NCBI GenBank assembly: GCA_025618425.1 | Contig: CM046836.1 | Location: forward strand, 14,651,135 to 14,715,134 | Reading direction: 5' to 3' | Origin: Heliocidaris tuberculata | Lineage: Eukaryota > Echinodermata > Echinoidea > Camarodonta > Echinometridae | DNA: 64,000 bases | Part shown: piece after piece, positions 12,479 to 25,240 of the stretch | How the letters are laid out: each line of letters starts with the position of its first letter | How positions within the stretch are numbered: position 1 is the first letter of the stretch | Made by a program: the position numbers and the translations under genes | Notes under the pieces: model-generated | Databases searched by the model: none | What the model saw: only the letters and a program-made list of their open reading frames with translations | Told to the model about the DNA's origin: nothing

Positions 12479-12957
12479 AGGGGGTACCCAATGCTGAAAC
12501 AATGTTAGTTCATTTAAAAGATCATGATTTTATTAGAAGAAAATCATCTGCCTCAAATTTTTTTTTAAATTCGTGTTGCCAGAAAATCCCCGAAATATGG
12601 TAAGATTTCAGGATATTTTGGCCCCTCAGCTGTGTCCCAATTTCAGCTAGGTAACCACAATGACGTCAAAGTGGTTACCTTGTCGCGCAATTATAGCAAA
12701 ATGCGCGCAAGGTGTAATGCATTTTGTACAGTCTAGCGCGCAACACATCTGCAATACGCGAACCTGGGTAACCACTTTGACGTCATTGTGGTTACCTAGC
12801 TGAAATTGGGACACAGCTGAGGGGCCAAAATATCCTGAAGTCTTACCATATTTTCTGGCAACACGAATTTTTAAAAAACTTAAGGCAGATGATTTTCTGC
12901 TAATAAAATCATGATCTTTTAAATGAACTAACATTGTTTCAGCATTGGGTACCCCCT
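12479..12957. mobile_element. TTAA-flanked palindromic MITE
   Basis: The left end, AGGGGGTACCCAATGCTGAA, and the right end, TTCAGCATTGGGTACCCCCT, are perfect complements. The inverted match continues for about 200 bases per arm, so the whole element is nearly one hairpin around a GC-rich centre (about 12700-12770). TTAA lies on both sides (12475-12478, 12958-12961). TTAA duplication is used by the piggyBac and Kolobok superfamilies; which applies here cannot be told without an autonomous relative. The element is non-coding, and the open frame across it is an artefact of the palindrome. Confidence 0.85.
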
Positions 12958-12961
12958 TTAA

Positions 12962-13760
12962 AGCATTTTTTCAATTCAATAATTATATTGAAAGATGAAT
13001 ATAGATATACACAACTTTCAAAGCACTGTAAAACTGTAAAAAATAATATGATATGAAAATCCGAAACCAGTGCTATTTCCTGGTTTTGCATGGACCTTCT
13101 CCCGTATTTTATTTTAAAGCCTATGTTCTACAGGTAAATACAAAAAAAATTATCCACCAACTTCTAAATTTGGAGCGTCTTCCTGGAATTCATACAGAGG
13201 TATGAAAATATTGAAGAAAACAGCCAGAGCGCAACCGATGCGAAAGACGTCTATTTTATTCAGCACGTATTCATGGACGCCGAGTCTTGCATACGTAATG
13301 AGCTGTGCAGACCGTCTTTCCGATCGGTATTTTTCACCCTTAACAGTGTCGATATCTCATAAAATTGGTCTTAATTTACAGATAAGATGTTGGACTTTAT
13401 GGGCAATTATATCAAAATCATGTTAAATGGATTTTTGTGATAGATTTTAAGCATTGTTAATGGGATTTCTTTCAAGAAAACTATCTTAAGAAAAGGGCTT
13501 ATTTTCGCATAGAAATAATTCTTGCGTCAAAAAGATATTATAATCAACATAAAGCTTGGATTTTCTTCTTTTCAATGATATCAAAATCATAATTTTTCAC
13601 TACGTACCAGAGTCAGGAACCACAAAAATAAAGCGAATGTCTACTAATAAACAACGAGAAATCGGTAACTTCGCTGAAATACGAATAGAGCGCTCTGATT
13701 TGCTAGTCGCGTCAGAAGAGATCCGTTTGGGTTTATCAACGTATTAATCACCTCCGTTTA
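12962..13760. other. No gene recognised
   Basis: AT-rich sequence with no convincing frame, repeat or RNA structure. Confidence 0.4.
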
Positions 13761-13761
13761 G

Positions 13762-13852
13762 CGACTGTGGCTGTGGCGTGCGCCTGTAATACAAACGTCA
13801 ATGCGTTGGCATTTTACCTTCGTTCGGGTTCAAGTCCCGTCTCCGACTTCTT
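13762..13852 (+). ncRNA. tRNA-like sequence, possible tRNA-derived SINE head
   Basis: GGGTTCAAGTCCCG (about 13826-13839) matches the pol III B box GGTTCRANYCC, and the bases around it could form a T-stem. About 50 bases upstream, TGTGGCTGTGGCGTGCGCC resembles an A box and D-arm. The acceptor stem does not pair well, and an extra-long middle argues against a working tRNA. The T-rich sequence directly after it could act as a pol III terminator. A degenerate tRNA or SINE is the best reading. Confidence 0.4.
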
Positions 13853-13903
13853 TTTTTGTTTTTCTTCTTTTTTTCTCTCTCCCTCTCTTTTCTCTCTCCC
13901 TCT

Positions 13904-13934
<31 letters not shown>

Positions 13935-14288
13935 TCCCACTTTTATTCTAACTTATATCACTTAAGTTTCTTTAATATTTTCAAGATTTTCTCTAAGGGG
14001 CAGGGTTAAATCATTCTTACATTCTTTTTTTTTTTCTCCCTCTCTTTTTTGCTCTCTCTCTCTCTCTCTTCCCACTTTTATTCTAACTTATATCACTTAA
14101 GTTTGTTTAATATTTTCAAGATTTTCTCTAAGGGGCAGGGTTAAATCATTCTTACATTCTTTTTTTTTTTCTCCCTCTCTTTTTTGGTCTCTCTCTCTCT
14201 CTTCCCACTTTTATTCTAACTTATATCACTTAAGTTTGTTTAATATTTTCAAGATTTTCTCTAAGGGGCAGGGTTGAATCATTCTTAC
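13853..14288. repeat. CT-rich tandem repeat, unit about 134 bp, three copies
   Basis: TCTTCCCACTTTTATTCTAA begins near 13933, 14067 and 14200. Each copy is followed by CTTATATCACTTAAGTTT..., AAGGGGCAGGGTT and a poly-T plus (CT)n tract. The copies are nearly identical apart from CT-tract length, indicating recent tandem amplification. Confidence 0.85.
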
Positions 14289-14299
14289 AGGAAGGATGA

Positions 14300-16270
14300 T
14301 CTGTCAAATTCTGGGATAGTGATAGCATAAAACTTGCCTGAGATTGAAAACATATATACCCTGTACACATGTACATGTAGTTTAATAGCACATGTGTAGT
14401 TTCTTTTCTTTCATTCTTACACACTCCGGGGTCCTTCAAAAAACTCCACTCCAAATAAGGAAAATGAACTCTCTCATTATCATAACTCATGGACACAATC
14501 TCATACTATGCTTTCAAAATTATTTCAAAAAAAGCATACTCCTATTCATATTTCTGTTTCATTCTGGTTCACACTATGCACCCTCAAAATTAATTCTGTA
14601 GAAATATAAATGAATAAAAACAAGAAGTAATCAAATCCAATGTTTTGTATGAAAAAAACAAACAAACATGTTATTCCTTCCAGAGGTAATAAAAAACAGT
14701 TGAAGTACATACAGGTACATAATACTTGACCGGATACCGACAGCTGCTAACGAATGTGCTAACTATAGAATACAGTTGTTTCATGAAAACAGTTCTTTGG
14801 TTTGAATATTGCCTTTGACTTCTTGAATTGTAAATAAACACCTTATTTAAAACGTGATTTGTTAATTTACTGAGGGGTGTTAACTTTTTTAAATTTTAAT
14901 TTTCACAAGTTTTACATTCTTTGTTTACCACATTTTATGTGAATAAAAACTGTCTCCAAGATACTAATTATATGTGCTTTTGGCATCTCCCTCTTTCTGT
15001 ATTTTTTGCTCTTAAATTTCTTCTTTGTCAGAGAAGTTTCGGTCTAAAATCTCCCTTCTCAATAAATTTCAAATCACGCAAGTTATTGTTCCTCATCACA
15101 AGAAGAAGAACCCAAAGGACATGACTACTTTATTTCACACACTGATATGATCTGAACCCGTATGTAATGCAGTAAAAATGAGGCAAGATAATTTTATTTT
15201 TTTAAAATAAATAATAAACATAGTGCACTGTACATGTATATGATAAATTCTTATATACATAAATAACTGAAGAACCATGTGCTCCTCACTAAAAGGTGAA
15301 ATAAAAAAAGATCTGTCAGGTTTGTCTGCTTGACTTCAATCTACACACCTGGCAAGAATACTTACTCTTAAGAATGGCAGTACAACTTAAGCACTATAAT
15401 AAAACACAAAACGTGAAAATGATACATGTACAACTGTACATGTCTTTACATGTATGTGACTGGAGTACATTACGATCCTCAGATCCATAATGTGGTCCAA
15501 CAAAGTACTAACTATGTCTGCTTTATCGCAAGTTACATATTTGACAAGAACACCTATGTTGTTCCCTAGTCTACACCGTGGTAACCGAGACTGTAACACA
15601 CATATAAAATTAGAGAAGAAATACTCAAGAGTATCCCAGTATAAATTAGAGGTAGTATGCATAACATCCAATACACAATATGATTGAGGTTTCCATAAAG
15701 GTCACCCATGACTTAGCAAATAACTTTGATACGACAAGCCAAAACTGGTGTTTGTTTTTTTTAAACATAAAGTCAGGCTAACTTTATGAACAGCTTTATG
15801 AAATGCCTGCTTTTTTTCAATTGACACATTCATTGATAAATATCAGTGTGGACTTTATACATGTACATAGATGTATGCATAATCAATGACACATCAGATG
15901 TAAAGAGTATATCATGGAATGTACATGCACTTGCAAAACTTTATGAACAATCCTCATCTATAATTGCAAAGTCTCGCAACACATAAAATACATGTATATA
16001 AACTTCATAGACTATTACACACACCGTACAGGAAAAAAATAAAGAAGTATGATATAATTAAACTATAAACATATCACACACATAATGAAAGATATCTTTG
16101 CATGTAATGCTGTCTGGCATAGGCCTACTCAAGACAATGATGATTTTGACCATACAGATAAGCATTGGCTTGCCTTATCAAACTGTGCTTCGATGTGTCA
16201 TAAACTCATAACTATACAATACCCTCGTCCATATCGTCAGAATCATCATCGTTTGGAGTGTCCATGATAT
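14300..16270. other. No gene recognised
   Basis: AT-rich with frequent TACATGTA-type palindromes (for example around 14370, 15230 and 15425). No coding or RNA feature can be supported. Confidence 0.4.
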
Positions 16271-16278
16271 TTGTGTCC

Positions 16279-19200
16279 TCATCTTGAATACTTACGTATA
16301 TCACTCTCAGTTTCACTTAAATAAAGCAATTCATCATTTTCCCCTGTATCATCTTCACTCTCACTTGAGACATCAACTTCTTCTTGAGAGTGCTCAATAT
16401 TTTCGCATTGCTTACATCTACATCCTGGTCCACAATATTTTTTTTCTTTTTTACATTTACACTTATTAGTAGAACACTTGCTTTTAGAGCAAGCACACCC
16501 CCTTGTCAAATAAATAACATTGGATTTTATCTTTTCCATATTTTCATCTGTATCCCATTTGCATGTGACAATTCCATTGTTTGAGACTACATAACCAAAT
16601 TGATATCTGGGTATGAAAAGACAGGTACTTTAGTTTGACTCCAAACTGTTTGTACCCAACAAGACTGCAGCCAGTGAAGTTTAAGAGCACCACATGATGG
16701 TAATAGTCCATCTTCATATACACCTTTCCAAGATGCTTTCCTCACTATATCTAGGGCCGCAATATGCTGATCATGAATATTATCTGCACAAACACTATTA
16801 TATAAAGCTATTGGCATGCTAAAATTGTGTAAGCATGCTCGATTTGCATTATAATATATACATGAATAAGGCGATAAAATGAGAGCAAACCATTCTCAAA
16901 GTTCTCATTCAAAGAACTATCACATAATGCACCATGAGTATCAGGAGAGTTTGCTGTAACAAACGAAGCATACTGGAAAAAAATTTTCATAAAGATATTT
17001 TTCCCATTATGTGCGAAAAAGGAAACAAAATCACATCCAGAACATATATACAACATTTGAAGGCACTTTCTGATGTGTATACCTTTAATCTTTAACTGAG
17101 CTAAATCACAATCATTTTCACAAGCTAACTGTAAATTAATCAGATTCAAAAACTTCTCCTGACCAGCTTTGGCATCAAACTGTATAATAACTGATTTATT
17201 TTGAGCAAAATCTAAAGGAAGGTCAATCATCGCTATATCTCGGTCAATGGAGTATATAAGGATATTGCTGCACTGAGAATCTAACGCATGAAGCCAAATC
17301 TGGGTATCAGATTCTTCATGGTTATGTACTAGATGATGATTTTGCCTTCCATCAATAGTCAGTAATTTTCCAGACCAATCATGAGATGACTGTAATCCAT
17401 CATGGAATCCACCAGAGGTAATAAATACTTGTTCTGAAGTCTTGAAATGAGATGGAACTATATCAAGAAATTTATTGGATAAATATCTGCACAACATATG
17501 CTTATGTGTACGCCTTTTTAAGAATTTCATCCAATTTTTTGGAAGTGAAACATCATCACCTATATGCTCAAAAACTTCTTCCTCATCATCTACTTCATCT
17601 CTACGGGACCGCTCCATACCTTTTGGTGATACCCCTTGAGTATCTGCCTGATCAAACAATATGCGTACTTCTTTGAATCCTTTTCTAAAGTTAGATGAAA
17701 CCCATCTCATGACAATAAAATTGGCATAGTCCATGAACACCCGAAAGTGTTTCAGTGGTGATGTATATATTATATTCATACCTTCAATAATTATACATGA
17801 ATTAGGTTGCACATTAAAGTTTGATTTAATTATTTCATATTGTGAACTGTATCTTTTATCAAAATAGTTGTATATTACAGATTTTGCTCCCTTATACATG
17901 GCAACCCATTCGATGCACATATTGCACGTGGAACAGTTATAAACTGACACAGATCAGATATTGGTTTATTTGTCTCTTGTGAGTGGGCTATCGTTCGTTT
18001 ATAGCATAGTGTTATCAGTTTATTTTCTTTCTGTAGATCAGTCACCATTTTTTGTCTGATCTTTTCTTTAGCAAACGTTTTTAAGTTAAATCTTCGAGTG
18101 ACTGGTTTCTTTACAGAAGTATCACCAAGAATTGAAGAGTGACAGAAGGCTACGAATGCATCTTCTCCCATTTGTCTATAGTTCAATAAACACTTCTGTT
18201 GAGCACTTGTTGCCTGTTTTTTTGTGAATAGTTGAAAAAGAGGTTTTGATTCAGCAACATCAAACATGTTATTGTTTTCTAGTGCAGTATAGTACAACTT
18301 TACATTCTCAAACTCTGACCTAATAACTGAAATATCCAGGTCTCGTTGATATTTATGAATTTTCTCAATCCCTAATTGTTCTTCTAAATTACGAATCAGC
18401 CGAGCTTGCTGTTGTAGTGTCCCTGCCAATTTATTCATGTCTTTTGGTAAGCTGTGTGAAAGAGCCATTTTAACATCTTTGTTTATTAACATTTCATGAC
18501 ATTCATCAAAGCCTACTTGAGAAAAATTGCTACCAGTAATGCTCGAAACAAACGCTCCTCGCTCAAAATGTTCTCTAATATAAGCTGGCAATCCACCAAT
18601 CATTTTCAAATGAGCTGGTATTAAAGAGGCATAATTAAGGCGATCAAATGCTTGGAAAATGGGGGCCATCTTTTTCAATGATATAACACGCAAATTCCAA
18701 TCCCCTTTTCGCATAGCTGTATGTAAACCAATATAGGCAAAACAATCTTCCCTCACAAACTGATGCCAAAACTTGAAAGTTTCACTTTTCTGTGACATGT
18801 TCTCACAAAATGTGTCAAACTCATTAATGAGTGGACCTAGTTCTGATAAAAGTAGTCTTTCTGCATCTCTAAACTCAACCAGGCCAGTATGTTCCCCTTC
18901 ATCAAACTTGATACAAGTAACTACCTTTGTAAGCTGATGCAAAAAATGTTCATTTGTAACTGTAACTTCTTTACCTTGTCTGTGTTCTAGAAATGACTTA
19001 ATTAAACACATGAAAACAGCCTCATAACTCTGCATTATAAATCTGTGAGTTCTTTTGAAAGATGAACATGTTGCTAAACTCTGGAGAGTCATTTTTTTAT
19101 GGGCCAACTTGGCAACATCTTTTAATCCTGCATGCCAAAATATTTTCATGATAACTTCCTGGTAATTTTTTAGTGTATGCCAGTCACCAAGAAAAGGTAG

Positions 19201-19787
19201 CATCCAATCTAAAGCTTGTCCATACTCTTTCTTTAAATTAAGAAGCAGTTTCACCATTGCACCATCACCTGCCACAATTAGGTGGTTTACAGACTTTCCT
19301 ATCTGAAAAGCTTCATACAAAATACCAAGACAATGTTTTAGAGTGACTGGACTATCAGCCTTCTCATCCAACACAAATAGATATGCAAATATTGATTTAT
19401 CCACCACATGATCATCAGCTTCTAATGCTAGCTTGCATTTGAAACCTGGAAATGAAATAGGTACATCTGAATTGATAAGAGAAAATCTTTCTGGAACATA
19501 AATGAACATCTCTTTGAAAAAATCTTTAAATGTACACAAATCTTGTGTAGAACAAGAAAAATAATCTTCAGTTAATTGAGACCTGATAAATGTTTTCATA
19601 TATGGTGCCTGGAATTCACTAATATCTGAAGATGGCAGGGCAGACTCGTCAAGGCGAATTCTTTTTCTTGCAACAGGCTTTTGCAGTTTCGAATCAAGAG
19701 TAAATTCTTTTTCAGTTGAACTGGAGGTACCAACAACATCATTTGTGATAGATGTATCAAAATTATCTTCAATATCCACATCCATTA
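16279..19787 (-). pseudogene. C-terminal part of a large multi-copy gene: PIN-like region and CXC motif
   Basis: Read from 19787 downwards. A 636-codon frame (19785-17875) contains IGLHTAMRKGDWNLRV, APIFQAFDRLNYASL and DECHEMLINKDVKMAL. It is followed by a one-base shift near 17880-17945 into a 380-codon frame (17950-16808). That frame has CIIIEGMNIIY, EVRILFDQAD, NHEESDTQIWLHAL and YSIDRDIAMI, and its spaced acidic residues resemble a PIN/FEN-type nuclease fold. Two more shifts lead to LPSCGALKLHWLQ (about 16640-16700) and finally RGCACSKSKCSTNKCKCKKE plus KYCGPGCRCKQC (about 16400-16510), a CXC (tesmin-type) cysteine cluster. The order (GDWNLR, EESDT, CXC end) is one I know from multi-copy proteins in cnidarians, fish and molluscs. 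It has no agreed name and is probably transposon-borne. At least three frameshifts make it a pseudogene. Confidence 0.7.
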
Positions 19788-19789
19788 TA

Positions 19790-21282
19790 CAGTGTGTCCC
19801 AGAAAAAACGAAACCGAGATTGATCGATGCATAATCATATCTTTATCACAATTATGATTAATAAGTGGCACATATTTGTAAAGCTTAGAGTCTCTTCTTT
19901 CCTGCGATACCACTCATATGATACATATTTCACGCATGAGTGAATAATAACAATGTGAAGTTGGGATGTCAAAAATTCATTTGGCCAACGATGTTTGAAT
20001 TTTAAAAAGATAATCACATGTCTAAAAAAATCATTTTCCGCCCTTTCGTTTGACACCTTAATCTTGAAAAATGACCAACGGATGACAGAGATAACTAGAA
20101 TTTAAATATTGATTGCATTTCGATGATCTTTAAAAATCCTTTGTTCCATAACTCCGCATCGGTTTTCCGCATGAATGGATGCGGAGAAAGTCATGGATGG
20201 TCTAAAAGCTTTCGAGTAGAAACCAATACTATCCCACCCTCCTCATCCTCATTGCCTATTATTACCACCACCTCCCCCCCCCCCCCCCCCATCATGCCAA
20301 TCTTTCCCGGAACCTCAAACCCTACACTACCCCAAGTTCCCCCTCTCTTTTCCTCTCCCACTTTATGTGTGGAGTGTGTGTGTGTGTGTGTGTGTGTGGG
20401 TGTGGTTGTGCGTGTGTGGATGTGTGTTAGAGAGAGAGAGAGGATGTTTGTGTATGGTCCAATGATGTTAGTTAGATTTAAGCAAACACCACTGCATAAT
20501 CGTTTAACTTGCATGATCAAACCAGCTATCCCTCCCTCACTCATTTCCACTTCCATCCCCTACACCACTCGGAACACTAAAAACTCTTCATCCCTCATGT
20601 ACACTTCCATTCTCTCCCTCCGTATATTTGTAGGTGTGTGTGAGTGTGTGTGTTGATGTTATGGCTGTTTGTTTATCTAATTAATAAGTCGTAAAATCGG
20701 CATACCCGTCAACACTCTCAGTACAAAATAACTTTATTTTCCATGAATGTCATTCATAAATGAAGACCTTCTTCATGATCAATGAGCGTTTATCATTTTG
20801 GAGACGTTTTATACTGACCACTCCATTTTGTTGACGATCAACCACGCATGCAGTCTTTTGTCTTCTTTGTTCACTGCTATGGCAGGCAGCGAGTACAAAC
20901 GAATTCATTCATTATGGAAATGCAAGCATCACTTTAAACAAACAGAACTTACTCATTCCTGGCTCATTTTTATCCATTGAGGTGTCAAATTAAAGAGAAG
21001 AAAATTATCTATTAAGGAGTATTAATTTCATATTGCAATGATAAATATGTTTTCTAATATATTACTTGGAATTCTAGGTATCGTTGTGCAGTGGACTTTT
21101 TGGAAGCCCTGTTTCATATTGTTCTCATTCACTCATGCGTGAAGCATGTGTCATAGAAGTAGTACGTGATGAAAGAAGAGGGACTAAGCTTTAAAAATAT
21201 GTATTGATTATTGATCATAATTATGATTAAAATATAATAATTCATCGATACATCTCGGTTTCGTTTTTTCTGGGACACACTG
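19790..21282. mobile_element. Mariner/Tc1-type non-autonomous element inserted in the CXC gene
   Basis: The ends are CAGTGTGTCCCAGAAAAAAC and its exact complement, flanked on both sides by TA (19788-19789 and 21283-21284), the mariner/Tc1 target duplication. The inverted match extends inward for about 250-300 bases per side with decay, and includes TTTGTAAAGCTTAG and CACGCATGAGTGAA. There is no transposase frame. The middle holds a poly-C run (about 20273-20290), a GT microsatellite and unrelated sequence. Coding sequence of the same broken gene lies on both sides, so insertion into that gene is directly visible. A relative lies at 50323-51740. Confidence 0.85.
20366..20440. repeat. GT microsatellite followed by a short GA tract
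   Basis: (GT)n from about 20373 to 20430 with a few interruptions, then AGAGAGAGAGAG. It lies inside the mariner-like element. Confidence 0.8.
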
Positions 21283-21284
21283 TA

Positions 21285-23023
21285 TTGCAATTATCTTTTA
21301 TGATTTCTGAAGAATGTAGATGTTCTGTTTTGGGTTTTGGCTGTTACGCCATTGCAGAGGTGCCATGCCAACTTCTAGGAGCATCAGCCTTTACGGCAGC
21401 AAATGGAGAACGAACATCAACGTTATCTAACGAAACTACTGTTGCAACATTAGGGAGAAGCGTTGAAGTAATACCTAATTTATGTCTGAAGGTAAACTGC
21501 TACTGCCAATATCTTTCTAATGTATCTTCAGAGCAAGTGAGGCCTAAATTGTTGCATATTTGTGATAACTTTGAAGATCTGGAAAGCCTTTTAATTAGTG
21601 TTCCAATTGCAATCTGTAATGGATAACTATTTTCATCATTAAGAATAAACTGCAACAAACAGGTGGCAATTATTCTTTTGTGCTTTCTCTTCTCTCCAAA
21701 CTTAGTATTATATGAAGGGAAATTTATAAATTCTTTATCAATTTGAATGAATGAATTTTGAAAGTATCTATTTTCTTCCTTTGTGGCAGTTAACATAGAA
21801 ACTGCATTCCAAACTATTGGACTAAATGAATTGTATAAATCGGTTAACTGAAAGTTAATTATTGATGAAGGACTTTGCAAATATTTTTCCCTAATTTGCT
21901 TTCCTTGAGAAGACAAACTGGTATTACAACTGCTAAGTACATTTCTAAAATGGGTATTAATTTCAAGAAGAAGATGCATACACTTCACTTGAAGAATGTT
22001 GTGTTTCTATGTCTTCAAAATTGTCAGATTCTGTGTTACATTTTAATTTCAATGACCTATTTTCAAATGAAGTATTGTGCCAGGCTTCAATAATGGAATC
22101 CCTTGATAAATCAGATAGATAAAAAAATATACCTTTCTTTTTAGCCAACTTATGCATTGCAAGAACATCACCAAACTCCTCAAGAATCTTAGTAAGAAAA
22201 AAGGTTTTTGTTTTGGAAAGTTCAAAGTAAAGTACTTGATCTTTGATAACTGACTTCAAATGCGAAAGAAAGCAGTCATAGGCAGCACTTAAAAGAAAAC
22301 TCTTAGATGATTCACACATTTTTGTTATATCTATAAATGACAAAGTATTTTGGACAGTATTTTATCTACTTCATCACAGCCTTCAAGTTCTATCACTTTT
22401 TTTGAAAATTCTTGTTTAAGTTCTTTAATTGATCTCCATGCTGAATTATTCCGCAAAGCATATCTTTGACATGAAGGACATAGCACTGAATCTTCTTCCA
22501 ATAAAAACTCATCATTTACTATTTTAAGCTTATCAAAACAAACTTCTGGAAGTGTTGAACACAAATATTTTTTACCAAATTTTGAAATACAACCGCAAAC
22601 AGAACAGTGTGCTTTAGCCTTAATATTACGCATTTGAGACCTGTATCTACTACAAAGAGGAATGAACTGAGGGATGGACAATGTTTCAAGTGAAAATGCA
22701 TTATTAAAATCTGTCAACTCACATGCAATGTCAGTTTCTGAGACTTGATCACAAATGAAGAAATGTGACAGAAAACATATGGGACGCTCAACTTTTCTGG
22801 ATTTTTCAGGAGTATATGTGCTGGATTTTAATTTTTTCATATATTTCAGATGACATGCATTACAAATACACCTATTTACATCTACATGAGGACATTTTTC
22901 ATGAATTAAACAATTTAAATCTTCAAATTTTGATGATGACATATGAAAATACCTATTTGACACTTTATTGCATAGTTGGCATGGACCACATGGTACAAGA
23001 CCACATGGGACCTTCTTCCTCAC
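21285..23023 (-). pseudogene. N-terminal part of the same large CXC gene
   Basis: Read from 23023 downwards. The frame 23023-22331 begins with a cysteine cluster, CGPCQLCNK, then CLIHEKC and CICNACHLKY, and later CSVCGCISKFGKKYLC and CPSC, which suggests two zinc-binding modules. Shifted frames follow: 22343-21963 (DITKMCESSKSFLLSAAYD) and 21988-21500 (IATCLLQFILNDENSYPLQI, ending LERYWQ). A final piece near 21322-21480 has LPNVATVVSLDNVDVRSPF and APRSWHGTSAMA. From memory of related proteins, VVSLDNxD and RSWHGT are recurrent landmarks upstream of the region found at 16.3-19.8 kb, so the two halves belong together. The gene is broken by several frameshifts and by the element at 19790-21282. 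Confidence 0.65.
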
Positions 23024-23115
23024 CCCAACAAAAAACTATTATAAAAAGCAATGGGCAAGAATAAATATGGGCAAGTGAATGGCGTAGTACTTGGCCAGAG
23101 AAGGAGAAAGTTAAG

Positions 23116-25240
23116 AAACCAGGAGCTGGGAGCTGTATTGAGAGCAGTATAATGCTCCCAATCTGTAAGTACAGGATCAAGATGAGATGGAGATAGAAGA
23201 GGGTCATGGAGAGGCAAATCCAGACATGTAGAGATGGATGTTGTAGTTGTAAGATCTGGAGGCCGTGGTTGGTGATTGAAGTATCCTCCAAGAGCTGTAT
23301 TGAGAGCATATGCTCCCAATCTACAAGTACAGGATCAAGATGATATGGAAATACATGTAGAAGAGGGTCATGGAGAGGCAAATCCAGACATGTAGAGGTG
23401 GATGTTGCAGTTGTAAGATCTGGAGGCCGTTGTTGGTGATTGAAGTATCCTCCAAGAGCTGTATTGGGAGCATATGCTCCCAATCTACAAGTACAGGATC
23501 AAGATGATATGGAAATACATGTAGAAGAGGGTCATGGAGAGGCAAATCCAGACATGTAGAGGTGGATGTTGCAGTTGTAAGATCTGGAGGCCGTTGTTGG
23601 TGATTGAAGTATCCTCCAAGAGCTGTATTGGGAGCAGCATAATGCTCCCAATCTACAAGTACAGGATCAAGATGAGATGGAGATACATGTAGAAAAGGGT
23701 CATGGAGAGGCAAATCCAGACATGTAGAGGTGGATGTTGCAGTTGTAAGATCTGGAGGCCGTGGTTGGTGATTGAAGTATCCTCCAAGAGCTGTATTGGG
23801 AGCAGCATAATGCTCCCAATCTACAAGTACAGGATCAAGATGAGATGGAGATACATGTAGAAAAGGGTCATGGAGAGGCAAATCCAGACATGTAGAGGTG
23901 GATGTTGCAGTTGTAAGATCTGGAGGCCGTGGTTGGTGATTGAAGTATCCTCCAAGAGCTGTATTGAGAGCATATGCTCCCAATCTACAAGTACAGGATC
24001 AAGATGATATGGAAATACATGTAGAAGAGGGTCATGGAGAGGCAAATCCAGACATGTAGAGGTGGATGTTGCAGTTGTAAGATCTGGAGGCCGTTGTTGG
24101 TGATTGAAGTATCCTCCAAGAGCTGTATTGGGAGCATATGCTCCCAATCTACAAGTACAGGATCAAGATGATATGGAAATACATGTAGAAGAGGGTCATG
24201 GAGAGGCAAATCCAGACATGTAGAGGTGGACGTTGCAGTTGTAAGATCTGGAGGCCGTTGTTGGTGATTGAAGTATCCTCCAAGAGCTGTATTGGGAGCA
24301 GCATAATGCTCCCAATCTACAAGTACAGGATCAAGATGAGATGGAGATACATGTAGAAAAGGGTCATGGAGAGGCAAATCCAGACATGTAGAGGTGGATG
24401 TTGCAGTTGTAAGATCTGGAGGCCGTGGTTGGTGATTGAAGTATCCTCCAAGAGCTGTATTGGGAGCAGCATAATGCTCCCAATCTACAAGTACAGGATC
24501 AAGATGAGATGGAGATACATGTAGAAAAGGGTCATGGAGAGGCAAATCCAGACATGTAGAGGTGGATGTTGTAGTTGTAAGATCTGGAGGCCGTGGTTGG
24601 TGATTGAAGTATCCTCCAAGAGCTGTATTGAGAGCATATGCTCCCAATCTACAAGTACAGGATCAAGATGATATGGAAATACATGTAGAAGAGGGTCATG
24701 GAGAGGCAAATCCAGACATGTAGAGGTGGATGTTGCAGTTGTAAGATCTGGAGGCCGTTGTTGGTGATTGAAGTATCCTCCAAGAGCTGTATTGGGAGCA
24801 TATGCTCCCAATCTACAAGTACAGGATCAAGATGATATGGAAATACATGTAGAAGAGGGTCATGGAGAGGCAAATCCAGACATGTAGAGGTGGATGTTGC
24901 AGTTGTAAGATCTGGAGGCCGTTGTTGGTGATTGAAGTATCCTCCAAGAGCTGTATTGGGAGCAGCATAATGCTCCCAATCTACAAGTACAGGATCAAGA
25001 TGAGATGGAGATACATGTAGAAAAGGGTCATGGAGAGGCAAATCCAGACGTGTAGAGGTGGATCTTGCAGTTGTAAGATCTGGAGGCCATGGTTGGTGAT
25101 TAATGATAGCTGTATTGGGAGCAGCATAATGCTCCCAATCTACAAGTACAGGATCAAGATGGGATGGAGATAGAAGAGGGTCATGGAGAGGCAAATTCAG
25201 ACATGCAGAGGTGGATGATGCAGTTGTAAGATCTGGTGTG
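23116..25240. repeat. Tandem array of 164/168-bp units with a 664-bp higher-order repeat
   Basis: Measured at the recurring AGAGCTGTATT, unit starts are 23291, 23455, 23619, 23787, 23955, 24119, 24283, 24451, 24619, 24783 and 24947. Spacings are 164, 164, 168, 168, 164, 164, 168, 168, 164 and 164. Short units carry the perfect palindrome GGGAGCATATGCTCCC (or GAGAGC...). Long units carry GGGAGCAGCATAATGCTCCC, which is 4 bases longer. Four units make a 664-bp higher-order repeat. Both flanks decay (about 23116 and 25100-25240). Neither 164 nor 664 is divisible by three, so the long open frames across the array drift between copies and are not credible proteins. Confidence 0.9.

Noticed and set aside
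12647..12934. 95-codon minus-strand frame
   Set aside because: Spans the hairpin MITE and shows no motif.
16808..19785. Spliced intact gene instead of a pseudogene
   Set aside because: The frame changes occur within overlapping coding sequence with no GT-AG pair that would restore the frame, and the N-terminal half is cut off by an inserted element.
20123..20656. 177-codon plus-strand frame
   Set aside because: Low-complexity Ser/Pro and Cys/Val runs from a poly-C run and a GT microsatellite inside the mariner-like element.
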